Positions 32,365 to 41,501 are shown, numbered from the stretch's first letter. The stretch: 64,000 bases of DNA from Bacillaceae bacterium JMAK1 (GCA_012970285.1 JIBW01000006.1:186001-250000), one strand, 5' to 3'. A program made the numbers and translations. Notes: generated by a model not told the origin, from the sequence alone.

Positions 32365-33558
32365 TTATGAATGTTTTCCTTCCCAAACGACGTCACGATA
32401 CGTTTGAACATCGGTATCACCCTCTGTATTGATGAGCAATACACGTGAAGCTTCATTAAGACCGATCTGATCTTTGAGCGATTCCAACTCCCTAGTGTGC
32501 AGAAGTCTATAGATTAGCCCTAATGTAACCGCGCCTGATTCTCCTGAAATCATCCGTTCATCACCTGCAATCGGATTGGCGTACATTCGCATCCCGAGTG
32601 CTGCCACAGCATCCGTACATGAAAAAGCACCTTCGGCAAGCTCTTGAAGCAATTCAAACGCAATTGTGCTCGGCTCACCACATGCGAGACCCGCCATAAT
32701 CGTTTCCATATCACCATCTACAATGGTCCGTTCGCTTTGATTTTGAAATGATAGATAGTAACAATTCGCTTGATCTGGTTCTACGAGTATGACTTTAGGA
32801 GCCTGATCTTCATAAACATTCGTTAAAAAGGTTGCAATTGCAGCCGCAAATGAACCAACACCCGCCTGTAAAAACACGTGACTAGGAGGTTTCTGTCCAC
32901 TCCGTGCCAACTCGTCAACAATTTCATATGCAATCGTCGCATAGCCTTGCATGACCCTTAGTGGAATTTCTTCATACCCTTGCCACGCGGTATCTTGTAC
33001 GAGGGCATAGTTGAACTTCTCGGCAGTATCTGAGGCCATCCTTACTGCATCATCATAATTAACGTCAGTAATCTCTGCGCTTGCGCCTTCGGTTTGGATC
33101 GCTTTTAGTCGCTCCTCCGAGGAGCCTTTGGGCATATAGACGATTGATTTTTGACCAAGTTGACTTGCTGCAAAAGCAACTCCCCGCCCGTGATTCCCAT
33201 CTGTTGCTGTAATAAACGTCAGTGGTTCCTGCTCATTTGCCATCACACATAGGTCGCTAAATGTGATCTCACTCAAGCTTACATCGAGCGCATTGGCCAA
33301 CTCTGCGCTAACCGCATACAACCCACCAGTCGCCTTAAACGCATTTAAACGAAAGCGTTTCGACTCATCTTTTACGAGTATTGACTCCACACCTAGTTCT
33401 GTTGCGAGTTGTTGCAATGAACATAGCGGTGTCGGCTTGTGATTAGGAAAACTAGCAAGAAATTGAGTCACTTCTTCAATAGCCTCTTTCTCGAAATGTC
33501 TGCTAAATGAAGATTGTATCTCTCTTTTTTTATGGTTTCGTTCATAATGAATACCCAT
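32365..33558 (-). CDS. dpaL: Diaminopropionate ammonia-lyase
   Basis: 397 residues, fold-type II PLP enzyme. The PLP lysine lies in RLNAFKATGGLYA near residue 72, and the phosphate-binding and asparagine loop in TATDGNHGRGVAF near 117; QAGVGSFAAA and DERMISGESGAV follow. This is the YgeX/DpaL pattern: it converts 2,3-diaminopropionate to pyruvate and ammonia. Start ATG follows GGGAGG. First gene of a two-gene operon with ygeY. Confidence 0.88.
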   Translation of the reverse strand: MGIHYERNHKKREIQSSFSRHFEKEAIEEVTQFLASFPNHKPTPLCSLQQLATELGVESILVKDESKRFRLNAFKATGGLYAVSAELANALDVSLSEITFSDLCVMANEQEPLTFITATDGNHGRGVAFAASQLGQKSIVYMPKGSSEERLKAIQTEGASAEITDVNYDDAVRMASDTAEKFNYALVQDTAWQGYEEIPLRVMQGYATIAYEIVDELARSGQKPPSHVFLQAGVGSFAAAIATFLTNVYEDQAPKVILVEPDQANCYYLSFQNQSERTIVDGDMETIMAGLACGEPSTIAFELLQELAEGAFSCTDAVAALGMRMYANPIAGDERMISGESGAVTLGLIYRLLHTRELESLKDQIGLNEASRVLLINTEGDTDVQTYRDVVWEGKHS

Positions 33559-33572
33559 CGGTCTCCTCCCTT

Positions 33573-33593
33573 ATTAATATGTAATATATTAAT
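33573..33593. promoter_or_regulatory. Inverted repeat upstream of dpaL
   Basis: ATTAATAT-GTAAT-ATATTAAT, perfect 8-bp arms, immediately before the dpaL ribosome binding site. Candidate operator in a very AT-rich stretch. Confidence 0.3.
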
Positions 33594-33632
33594 TTATTCA
33601 TTATTCGTCAATCACTTGACGAATAACAGCTA

Positions 33633-34193
33633 TTACAACGTGACAATTCCTCTGAACCCTCTAGAACCATAATAAGAAGAAGCACCGTTATGATAAACAA
33701 ACACCTGACCGTAGCGATAATCGCAGAATAATGCGCCACCAAGTTCACGTACCGAAGACGGCGTTTCAATCCAACTCGACGTCTTCTGATCAAACGGTCC
33801 ATATTTTTGGAGATTTCGGTACTCTGATTCAGTTAGCAATGTAACGCCCAACTCCGCTGCTAAATCTTGTGCAGTATTCTCTGGTTGATGCTTCTTACGC
33901 GCTTCAAGACCAGCGCGATCAAAACATACACTTCTGCGACCTTTTGGGCTCTCTTGTGAACAATCGATAAAGTGAAGCGCTTCTGGTTCCTCTTCAAAAG
34001 TCACCAAGTCAGGCTCGCCTTCTGTTCGTTCCATTTCATATAAGACGAAGAGCTTCTCTGGTTGTGCTTCTAATTTCGCGACAACTTCTAACCATTGCCG
34101 CTTAGGATGGCGGTGCATGTTTTTTTCAAAGCGACTTTTCAAACTTGCTAAAAGCTGTGCTTGTTGTTCCTCAGTTAATTGTTTGTTTGACAC
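33633..34193 (-). CDS. DUF4256 protein
   Basis: 186 residues from GTG 34193; AGGAGG lies seven bases upstream of it, whereas the ATG at 34199 abuts the site. Family landmarks are FEKNMHRHPKRQWLEV, SVCFDRAGLEARKK and a C-terminal aromatic FVYHNGASSYYGSRGFRG. DUF4256 proteins are cytoplasmic and of unknown role. Single gene next to dpaL on the same strand, not obviously linked. Confidence 0.8.
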   Translation of the reverse strand: MSNKQLTEEQQAQLLASLKSRFEKNMHRHPKRQWLEVVAKLEAQPEKLFVLYEMERTEGEPDLVTFEEEPEALHFIDCSQESPKGRRSVCFDRAGLEARKKHQPENTAQDLAAELGVTLLTESEYRNLQKYGPFDQKTSSWIETPSSVRELGGALFCDYRYGQVFVYHNGASSYYGSRGFRGIVTL

Positions 34194-34387
34194 AATCATT
34201 CCTCCTTTATACTACTTATCGTTATTATCTTCTATTCTTTTATGTAAGGCTAGTTCACTTTTGTCATAGTATAAGCCAAATAACGTTTCGTAATCGTTTT
34301 GAATTCTTGCGCTTATAGCCAAGAAAGTAGACCGTACCAAGCACATGTACTATGATAATAGTGAATTGAAAGGGTGGAGGTGTGATT

Positions 34388-34939
34388 GTGGAACAGAGGG
34401 CAAGCGAAGAGCAATGGCATGCGATTAATGAGTGTAATCAAACGTATGATACGATCTTTTACTATGGGGTGACTTCTACGAAGATATTTTGCCGACCATC
34501 TTGTCATTCTAGGACGCCAAAACGAGAAAACATTCGCATTTTCACTAGCGCAATTGCTGCAGAAAATGACGGCTTTCGCCCGTGCAAACGTTGTAAACCA
34601 GACTTATCCGAACGTCCAGAATCCACATTAATTAACGAAGTAACTCAACACTTGGATCTTCATTATATGGATTCGATTACACTTGAACAATTGGGCGAGC
34701 ATTTTCACGTAAGCCCTTTTCACTTACAGCGAACCTTTCAAAAACTTGTCAGCATAAGTCCGAATGAATATCTCACTAGACGCCGCTTAGAAGAAGCGTC
34801 TCAATTGTTACTACGTACAGACCAACCAGTGAATAGAATTGCTAAGACGATCGGAATGCCTAACGCAGCACATTTTATTACTCGTTTTCGTGACTATTAC
34901 GGACTCACCCCAAAACAATATCGAGAAAAGCAAGAGTAA
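34388..34939 (+). CDS. adaA: AdaA-type methylphosphotriester-DNA methyltransferase and transcriptional activator
   Basis: 183 residues from GTG 34388 (GGTGGAGG seven bases upstream). The N-terminal zinc domain has four cysteines: FCRPSCHSR near 35-43 and PCKRCKPD near 70-77; the first is the methyl acceptor. The C-terminal half is an AraC-type double helix-turn-helix (about 85-183, GEHFHVSPFHLQRTFQKLV). It takes methyl groups from DNA phosphotriesters and then activates the adaptive response, including the adjacent adaB. Confidence 0.93.
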   Translation: MEQRASEEQWHAINECNQTYDTIFYYGVTSTKIFCRPSCHSRTPKRENIRIFTSAIAAENDGFRPCKRCKPDLSERPESTLINEVTQHLDLHYMDSITLEQLGEHFHVSPFHLQRTFQKLVSISPNEYLTRRRLEEASQLLLRTDQPVNRIAKTIGMPNAAHFITRFRDYYGLTPKQYREKQE

Positions 34940-34952
34940 GGAGCGATTCATC

Positions 34953-35489
34953 TTGAATACTTACACACATCAAATCCAAACACCCTTAGGACAAGTCACT
35001 GTATCAAGTGACGGTCACGCACTGACAGGATTGTGGTTTGACGGGCAAAAGTATTACGGCAAAACATTAGGTAATCACACGATTGAGAAGTATGACTTAC
35101 CACTGTTTGCTCAAGTTGAAGCTTGGCTAAATGACTATTTCTCAGGTCAACAACCAACGCTTCATTTCGAAGTTAAACCTGCAGGTACTGACTTTCGTAA
35201 AACCGTTTGGAACGAACTTCTTTCCATTCCTTATGGTAGTCTGACGACATACGGTGAAATCGCCCAAGGTTTTTACGAAACGCTTGGCAAAAACATGTCG
35301 GCCCAAGCAGTCGGCGGTGCCGTTGGACACAACCCCATCTCCATTATTATTCCTTGTCACCGTGTTGTAGGTTCAAATGGGAGCCTCACAGGCTACGCAG
35401 GTGGGATTGACGTCAAAAAGAAACTGTTACAACTTGAAGACATTGACCTCACTCCTTTACACGAACCAACTAAGGGTACAGCACTTTAG
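34953..35489 (+). CDS. adaB: Methylated-DNA-protein-cysteine methyltransferase
   Basis: 178 residues from TTG 34953 behind AAGGAG; the frame from 34839 overlaps adaA. The acceptor-cysteine motif IIPCHRVVGSNGSLTGYAGG (about 128-147) is intact, as are the helix-turn-helix residues AQAVGGAVGHNP. It removes alkyl groups from O6-alkylguanine irreversibly. It lies 13 bases after adaA, so both are made together from the AdaA-activated promoter. Confidence 0.93.
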   Translation: MNTYTHQIQTPLGQVTVSSDGHALTGLWFDGQKYYGKTLGNHTIEKYDLPLFAQVEAWLNDYFSGQQPTLHFEVKPAGTDFRKTVWNELLSIPYGSLTTYGEIAQGFYETLGKNMSAQAVGGAVGHNPISIIIPCHRVVGSNGSLTGYAGGIDVKKKLLQLEDIDLTPLHEPTKGTAL

Positions 35490-35496
35490 AAAACCC

Positions 35497-36423
35497 TCAT
35501 GACAACTTCCATTTCTTTAACGTCAATGAATAAAGAAGTAATGAACTCCAAATCAACCCAAAGGCAAGCCACTCCATAAACATAACTGTGCTCTGAAAAA
35601 CAAAAACACCTAGAAGAAATACAATGGTCGGTGTAATATATTGAAAAAAGCCGATCGTTGTTAGCGTGACCATCTGAACACCTTTTGAAAACCACAACAA
35701 CGGCAATACCGTAAGTATACCTGCCAACACTAGTTTCAAGGACACTTGCAGAGATGATCCGAAAACCAATGCATCCTTTGTATAAAAAAACACCAAAATA
35801 CCAATCGCCACAGGAGTAGAGATCATCGTCTCTACTGTCATCCCTACGACTGAATCGAGTTTGACTTTTTTCTTGGCTAATCCATACACTCCTGATGTTA
35901 ACGCCAGCAGTATTGCTATAAAGGGAATGACGCCTAGCTCATACGTCATTACAACCACTCCTAATAGTGCCAAAGCAATCGCCATAACCAAACGTCGATT
36001 TAACCGGTCATGAAAGAAGATTACCCCTAACAAAATACTAACAAGTGGTGTAATATATAGCCCCAGACTTGCTTCAATTGCAGCTCCATTCATCATCGCG
36101 TAAATAAAAACAAACCAGTTCGTACTAATTGCTATCGAAGCGACAAATAACCGAGCCAACTCCCTTTTGTTTGTATGCACCCCTTTAATAAAAGTATTAA
36201 GTATCATTCGCTTACTCGGAATCACATAAACAATCACTACGATTACAACAAAGCCCCAAAGTATACGATGTGCCATCACTTCAAACTCATTAACTGGATG
36301 AAGCTGATTCCAATATAGCCCGAGCAATCCCCACAATAAATACGCAGCTAGAACATACAAGTAGCCTCCCGAAATCGTTTGATCTGTCTTTAACTTTCGA
36401 CGCCCCAACTGAGATTCACTCAA
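35497..36423 (-). CDS. rarD: RarD-type EamA/DMT-family permease
   Basis: 308 residues with ten predicted helices in two EamA repeats. The RarD N-terminal pattern YVLAAYLLWGLLGLYWNQLH and the later NWFVFIYAMMNG are present. RarD homologues are called chloramphenicol-sensitive permeases; the true substrate is unknown. The likely TTG start (36423) overlaps the end of the upstream acetyltransferase gene by 8 bases, so translation is probably coupled. A divergent LysR regulator lies next door. Confidence 0.85.
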   Translation of the reverse strand: MSESQLGRRKLKTDQTISGGYLYVLAAYLLWGLLGLYWNQLHPVNEFEVMAHRILWGFVVIVVIVYVIPSKRMILNTFIKGVHTNKRELARLFVASIAISTNWFVFIYAMMNGAAIEASLGLYITPLVSILLGVIFFHDRLNRRLVMAIALALLGVVVMTYELGVIPFIAILLALTSGVYGLAKKKVKLDSVVGMTVETMISTPVAIGILVFFYTKDALVFGSSLQVSLKLVLAGILTVLPLLWFSKGVQMVTLTTIGFFQYITPTIVFLLGVFVFQSTVMFMEWLAFGLIWSSLLLYSLTLKKWKLS

Positions 36424-36949
36424 ACTCTTCTTGTACCTTTACTGACAACTGTTGGTCTAACATTAATTGATAGAATGTCAGGTCAAGCCAACGTCCAAAC
36501 TTATAACCAACGTTTATCATGGTTCCGGTACGTTCAAAATTGAACTTTTGATGCAACAAAATGCTTCCTTTATTCGTTGCATCAATCCCAGCTATCATCG
36601 TTTTATAATTATCGTTTGTTGCACGATCGATAATAGCTTGTAATAAGTTCGTTGCGACTCCTTTTTGACGATGGTTTACGTCCGTATAAATCGAGTGCTC
36701 AATAGTATATTGATAGGCAGGCCAATCGCGAAACGCTCCAAATGTCGCAAAGCCAGCAATTTCTCCATCTCGTTCACAAACGAAAACCGGATATCCGGAC
36801 TCAAGCTTTAGGTTATACCATTTTTCTCTCTCTGCAATTGTCTCAGGCCGATAACTATAAACCGCTGTTGTATGTAAAATTGCATCGTTATAAATCGCTA
36901 ACATCCCTGGCAAATCTTCTTTTCTAGCTTTTCGTATCATACGTAACAC
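36416..36949 (-). CDS. PAT/bar-type GNAT N-acetyltransferase
   Basis: 177 residues. The pattern IRKARKEDLPGMLAIYNDAI, TYRPETIAERE-like region, and NHRQKGVATNLLQAII (acetyl-CoA loop, about 88-103) is that of phosphinothricin/methionine sulfoximine acetyltransferases. Such enzymes detoxify amino-acid analogues. Paired with a DMT permease, it suggests acetylation plus export of a small toxic compound; this is inference. Divergent from the LysR gene, which may control it. Confidence 0.85.
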   Translation of the reverse strand: MLRMIRKARKEDLPGMLAIYNDAILHTTAVYSYRPETIAEREKWYNLKLESGYPVFVCERDGEIAGFATFGAFRDWPAYQYTIEHSIYTDVNHRQKGVATNLLQAIIDRATNDNYKTMIAGIDATNKGSILLHQKFNFERTGTMINVGYKFGRWLDLTFYQLMLDQQLSVKVQEEFE

Positions 36950-37037
36950 TCCTTTTTTCTCTTCATCTTTATTTGTATTTCTAGTGTATCCCCTGCTTAT
37001 GTAATCGTAAAATTGAAAAAAATCATCACCTGTTATA

Positions 37038-37058
37038 GTATTAAGTTATAATAAATAC
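37038..37058. promoter_or_regulatory. LysR-type T-N11-A operator
   Basis: GTATT-N11-AATAC, 6-bp arms when the flanking A/T pair is included, the textbook LysR site. It covers TATAAT (37047-37052), a likely -10 for the lysR gene itself, implying autorepression, and lies in the divergent region before the acetyltransferase gene. Confidence 0.5.
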
Positions 37059-37077
37059 TCTCTAATAGGTGATTCGT

Positions 37078-37992
37078 TTGACGTTACAACAATGTCGTTA
37101 TCTTATTGAAATCGCTAAATATCAATCACTTAATAAAGCTGCTGCTGCACTTTATGTCACTCAACCTAGTCTTAGCAAAGCAATCCGCAACCTTGAGATG
37201 GAACTATCCATCACAATCTTTGAACGAACGAATAAAGGCGTTTTATTTACAGAACAAGGACGTGAACTTCTTTTTCACGCCCAGAAGTTAGTTGCACAAG
37301 CAGAGTCTGTTGTCTACCAGTTCACTCAAAAACCAGGAACTCCATTAAAATATGCAATTTCTTCGCAACACTATAGTTTTGCGATCGAAGCGTTTGCACG
37401 TTTTATGCAACTGTTTAATCAAGAATACGAACTTTCAATTCGTGAAGGAAAAACGACAGATGTGATTGATGATGTCTATACTAGCCGCAGCATTCTTGGT
37501 GTAGTTTCCATCACTGACTTGAATGAGCACTTTTTTGCACGTTACTTCACATCTAAATCGTTAACCTTCCAGCAACTTGAAACAGTAAAGCAACATGTTT
37601 TTTTGCGTGAAAAACATCCACTTGCCGCACAAGCAACCGTCCATTTAGACGACTTGGAACCTTATCCTTACCTCACCTATCAACAAAACGATATGATGTT
37701 ACATTTCGCTGAGGAAACCCTGAACTTACATGATCGAAAACAACTCGTCTATTTAAAAGACCGCGGAGCGATGAACAACCTTCTCGCTCATACGAATGGC
37801 TTTAACCTCGGCACCGGGTGCATCGTTAAAGGTTATATGAATTCAAATATCACCTCTCGACCTTTAATCGGAGGGTCCAGCATTCGTATTGGTTACATTA
37901 AACGAGACGACACCGTCTTTTCGAATGAGATTGTTCAATTTGTAGATGAGCTTACTCAATCATTGCACCATTCTCTTCCTAAAACAGATTAG
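37078..37992 (+). CDS. LysR-family transcriptional regulator
   Basis: 304 residues from TTG 37078 (AGGTGATT upstream), giving LTLQQCRYLIEIA. The winged helix-turn-helix lies at 1-60 (NKAAAALYVTQPSLSKAI), followed by the linker helix and a two-lobed effector domain (about 90-295). It is divergent from the PAT-type acetyltransferase and RarD genes with a T-N11-A site between them, so these are its probable targets. Confidence 0.88.
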   Translation: MTLQQCRYLIEIAKYQSLNKAAAALYVTQPSLSKAIRNLEMELSITIFERTNKGVLFTEQGRELLFHAQKLVAQAESVVYQFTQKPGTPLKYAISSQHYSFAIEAFARFMQLFNQEYELSIREGKTTDVIDDVYTSRSILGVVSITDLNEHFFARYFTSKSLTFQQLETVKQHVFLREKHPLAAQATVHLDDLEPYPYLTYQQNDMMLHFAEETLNLHDRKQLVYLKDRGAMNNLLAHTNGFNLGTGCIVKGYMNSNITSRPLIGGSSIRIGYIKRDDTVFSNEIVQFVDELTQSLHHSLPKTD

Positions 37993-38022
37993 AGCAACTG
38001 CTCATAAATGCAGTTGCTCTAA
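37989..38022. terminator. Hairpin between lysR and the beta-helix protein gene
   Basis: Perfect 13-bp stem TTAGAGCAACTGC / GCAGTTGCTCTAA, 8-base loop, at the lysR stop codon. No long T run on either side, so a modest terminator. Confidence 0.5.
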
Positions 38023-38073
38023 TCAAACATTATTAACTACTACATTCACATGAGGTAATCAGAGGTGCATTCC

Positions 38074-40005
38074 CTACTTTTTAGACTTAGCCTCACATGG
38101 GCAACAATGGACTCTAACACGATTTGTAATGATTTGCCCATCTCCAGAAGCGCCACCCGTTTCTCGATAACGAGCAAAGAGAACAATATCTCCAACAGTT
38201 CCTTCTGGTATGACTGTCACTTGATTACCAAACTCGTCAAACCAACCAATAAATTCAAATCCTTCAACTGGCCCAGGGTTACGTAACACAATTGGCAGAT
38301 CTTCCGGACGATAACTCGTTGGATTAGGATTGTTATTACCTAAAACGCCAATATACGTGATTGTATATTGAAGTGGCGAAGGGTTAAACACCAGTACAAC
38401 TTGATTGTCGAGTAGTTGAACCTCCCAATCTTCAAAACCAGTCACAGGCTTTAGAAAAGCATTCGCATCGGATTGAGTTAACACTGGATACTGTGGTGTA
38501 GGGACAGCAACTACTATAGGACTTCGTTCAGGATCTGGAAATACGTATTCCGTTGTATCCAGTTGAAAAACTGAACCCGCAAACAATGGGTTAATGATCC
38601 GAATAACGTTATCTACACCTACGATATAAACACCATTAATGTCCGTTGTTAAATCTTCAACATTCATTGTTCCAGCATTGAAGATTCCAGGAGCAATAGG
38701 CGCCTCATTGGAGCCAACAGGTCCAAAATCAACACGATTGATTAACGTTAACGCTCCAAAATTGTTAATTGCACCTGCACGTACGCTAGCGCTATTATCA
38801 ATAATTGAACTGTTTGTAATCGTCATACTCCCATTCGTGTTAATTGAAACTGCTCCCCCGATTGCCGCTTCATTACGATCGATCTCTGAATTTGAGACTG
38901 TCACATTGGCTAGAGAGTTAACAAAGATCCCCCCAGCTTCATTCCCTGCTGTATTGAAATCAATCATACTGTTTTGCAGTTGCACTATAGCGCCATTGTT
39001 TAAATAAACGGCTCCTCCATTATTCACTGCTACATTTGCACGAGTCGTACACGATGTAATGATAGACTCTGTGTTCGTATTTAAAAATATAGCCCCAGCA
39101 TTTGTTGCTGAAACATTATTCGTAAATGAAGTGTTGTCGAGATTCATCGTTGCAGCATTATTAACAAACAGTCCAGCCCCATTTATTGCTTCGTTTAGCT
39201 CAAACGTGTTTCTTGATAGTAAAGAGTTGCTATCGTTGTTCAAATAAACAGCTCCACCATTGGCTCTGGCAATGTTTTCCGTGAATACGGTATCAACGAT
39301 TTCTGGTGTTGTACTCGCATTAGCAAAGATGGCTCCCCCGTTACTCGCTACATTCATCATACATTGACAGTTCGAGATGGTCGTTGTTGTATTTATATTG
39401 GCAAAAAGCACTCCTCCATTTGTGGATGCTTCATTTTCTATAAACGTAACCGTTGTACAACTTAACGTCGCGGTTTGATTCGTGTAGATCGCTCCACCAT
39501 TACTACCGGAGAAGCTACCACTAATCGTGGAGTTTGTAATTACTACTCGTTTATTTGTCCCCCCAACATAAATCGCTCCACCGATCCCTACAGCGCTACA
39601 ATTCGAAATGATGGAGTTATTAATAACAGTTACAGCAGCACTACCTCCCCCGACCATTAATGCACCACCACGAAAAGTTGAAGATGAATTTTGTAATGTC
39701 ACATTGTTGGTATTCAACGTTCCTGCCGAATTAATTAAAGAAGATCCATCTTGTAAACCAATCGTACTGCCACCATCAACAATTAAATCTTGTAACAATA
39801 ACTGACCATTTGCCGTTATATTAAAGACGTATCCTGAGTGAGTTGTTGAACGTTGAAGTAGCGTCGTTCTATCAATCCCTTGAATTGCTACAGCATAGTT
39901 AATCGTTAGTTGTCCTTCTACAAGAATATCGTTCGTAACAATGATCACAGGCGTATTCATAGCTAAGGCGATTAATAACTCTTGATAACTAGAAACATTC
40001 ATCAC
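38074..40005 (-). CDS. Large beta-helix (Pmp-like repeat) protein without signal peptide, possible spore-surface protein
   Basis: 643 residues. From about 60 to 430 the chain is a series of 20-30-residue beta-helix coils marked by GGAIYVGG, GGAIYTNQ, GGAIFANAS, GGAVYLNN (twice), GAIFLNT and GGAVSINT, as in chlamydial polymorphic proteins and pectin-lyase-like folds. Near 545-625 follows an InlB-B/Listeria-Bacteroides-type repeat (FEFIGWFDEFGNQVTV). The C-terminus is a cysteine cluster and basic tail (HCCPCEAKSKK). There is no signal peptide or sorting motif. A sporulation-like -10 lies upstream. A mother-cell-made spore surface protein is the favoured reading, unproven. Confidence 0.7.
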   Translation of the reverse strand: MMNVSSYQELLIALAMNTPVIIVTNDILVEGQLTINYAVAIQGIDRTTLLQRSTTHSGYVFNITANGQLLLQDLIVDGGSTIGLQDGSSLINSAGTLNTNNVTLQNSSSTFRGGALMVGGGSAAVTVINNSIISNCSAVGIGGAIYVGGTNKRVVITNSTISGSFSGSNGGAIYTNQTATLSCTTVTFIENEASTNGGVLFANINTTTTISNCQCMMNVASNGGAIFANASTTPEIVDTVFTENIARANGGAVYLNNDSNSLLSRNTFELNEAINGAGLFVNNAATMNLDNTSFTNNVSATNAGAIFLNTNTESIITSCTTRANVAVNNGGAVYLNNGAIVQLQNSMIDFNTAGNEAGGIFVNSLANVTVSNSEIDRNEAAIGGAVSINTNGSMTITNSSIIDNSASVRAGAINNFGALTLINRVDFGPVGSNEAPIAPGIFNAGTMNVEDLTTDINGVYIVGVDNVIRIINPLFAGSVFQLDTTEYVFPDPERSPIVVAVPTPQYPVLTQSDANAFLKPVTGFEDWEVQLLDNQVVLVFNPSPLQYTITYIGVLGNNNPNPTSYRPEDLPIVLRNPGPVEGFEFIGWFDEFGNQVTVIPEGTVGDIVLFARYRETGGASGDGQIITNRVRVHCCPCEAKSKK

Positions 40006-40043
40006 ATATGGCCCCCCTTTTTCTTAAATGTTTACCTTATAGT

Positions 40044-40052
40044 TAAACTATG
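40044..40052 (-). promoter_or_regulatory. Candidate sigma-E/sigma-K -10 element for the beta-helix protein
   Basis: Minus strand CATAGTTTA fits CATANNNTA exactly, 39 bases before the start codon, with AAGGGGGG as ribosome binding site between. No convincing -35 was found. Confidence 0.35.
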
Positions 40053-40140
40053 TCGTCATGGAGGATCGCTACTGTGTGCATGTCTACTACTTATGAAAAT
40101 GTGCTCATTAGCCGATTCAATTTACTTATTTCCATACAAA

Positions 40141-40170
40141 AAAAAGCAACTGCAATTAAATCATTGCAGT
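40141..40170 (-). terminator. Terminator of the serine hydrolase gene
   Basis: 8-bp stem ACTGCAAT / ATTGCAGT (40149-40156 with 40163-40170) at the stop codon, followed on the minus strand after three bases by eight T. Confidence 0.65.
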
Positions 40171-41501
40171 CACTTTCTCAAATACATTCTAAGTCCAATT
40201 CGCACGCCCCAGGCGGTTCCGTTATTTAAGAGATAGAACGTTAACGGCTTCCCAGTTTCTTCGATTACCAATGTGGTCGCATCCTTCGTTCGTAACTCAA
40301 GTTTACGACCGTCTATTGTTATATACAGCCGACCGCTCTCTTCTGTGATCTGAGCTTCAGTGTTCCCTTCCCTAACAAAATAAACGCCTAACAACCGCTT
40401 CTGTTCTTGTTCTTTCATTGAATACTCGGTTTCTTCGGCCAATGATTGCTCAAGCGGCAAATCTAACGTCACATTTGCTACCGCTCGCCAAAGATCGTCT
40501 GCCGGTGCATCAGAACAATTCAGCAATACTACAACGACCATATCTTCTTCAGGAATAAAGCCGAAGTGTGATGAGACTCCTGGTTGACTTCCACCATGAC
40601 CAACGAGCGTTTTCCCTTCATAATTCGAGACAATTTGTAGTGCATATCCGTATGAAGACACGTAAGTTGCTTCGATCAACGGGCACCACATGTTCTTGAG
40701 CACACGCTCACTAATCGGAAACCGAGCTTTTCTAAATGACGGGTCCGTGTATAGACGACCATAGGTTATTAAATCAATAGCCGTTGAACGAATCCCTCCG
40801 CCAACTTCATAGTTTCCAAGTTTCGGCCAAGCTACTGCTTCCTGATGATTCTTCTCTTTGTTATATACGTACAGAGTAGACACATTCTCCAAATGTATTA
40901 GACGATCCACATCATATGTTGAACGCGTCAGACCTAACGGTTTTAATAGCTTTTCTGTCACATACGAGCGGTATGACTGACCACTTACCTTCTCAATAAT
41001 CGCTCCAAGGAGCAAAAACGTGTCGTTACAATAACTGAAATACTCCCCCGGCTCAGCAAATGGCTCATAATCTCCATTTCGCAAATAATCAAGGTGTTCA
41101 TCAAAACCGTCTAGTTGAACACAACGTCGCAACGGCGGGACTCCCGTCGTATGCGATAGCAGATGGGAGATTGTAACTTTATCGGTATTTCCTCCACGCA
41201 AGGAAAATTGAGGCAAATACTGAACAACAGGGTCGTCAATGGATAACTGCTTTTGATCGTGCATTTGCATAATGACTAGAGCTGTAAACGATTTGGTTAT
41301 CGAAGCGACGCCAAAGATTGTATCTTCCGTCACGGGAAGCTTCTGATCAATGTCACGATAACCGAACCCTTGTGAATAGATCAATTGATTGTTTTTACTT
41401 ACAGCAATTGAAGCACCTGGAATTGCGTAGGCTTGCATTTGTGACTGAATGTAGGTTTCAAGTTCGCCCCACTTCCTACGTTCGTGCGAAGAGCTTGCCA
41501 T
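40170..41501 (-). CDS. Beta-lactamase-family (class C-like) serine hydrolase
   Basis: 443 residues from ATG 41501, which has AAAAGGAG upstream; a start six codons earlier lacks one. The catalytic Ser-x-x-Lys is SITK near residue 75, the Tyr-x-Asn is YCN near 155, and HGGS near 305 replaces the KTG box. No signal peptide, so cytoplasmic. Members include esterases, D-aminopeptidases and PBP4*-like proteins; the C-terminal 80 residues form a separate beta domain. It lies just downstream of the AI-2E-family permease gene and is likely cotranscribed with it. Confidence 0.8.
   Translation of the reverse strand: MASSSHERRKWGELETYIQSQMQAYAIPGASIAVSKNNQLIYSQGFGYRDIDQKLPVTEDTIFGVASITKSFTALVIMQMHDQKQLSIDDPVVQYLPQFSLRGGNTDKVTISHLLSHTTGVPPLRRCVQLDGFDEHLDYLRNGDYEPFAEPGEYFSYCNDTFLLLGAIIEKVSGQSYRSYVTEKLLKPLGLTRSTYDVDRLIHLENVSTLYVYNKEKNHQEAVAWPKLGNYEVGGGIRSTAIDLITYGRLYTDPSFRKARFPISERVLKNMWCPLIEATYVSSYGYALQIVSNYEGKTLVGHGGSQPGVSSHFGFIPEEDMVVVVLLNCSDAPADDLWRAVANVTLDLPLEQSLAEETEYSMKEQEQKRLLGVYFVREGNTEAQITEESGRLYITIDGRKLELRTKDATTLVIEETGKPLTFYLLNNGTAWGVRIGLRMYLRK

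Noticed and set aside
38639-39805. Several plus-strand frames of 60-120 codons opposite the beta-helix gene.
   Set aside because: Antisense shadows of the repetitive coding sequence without ribosome binding sites.
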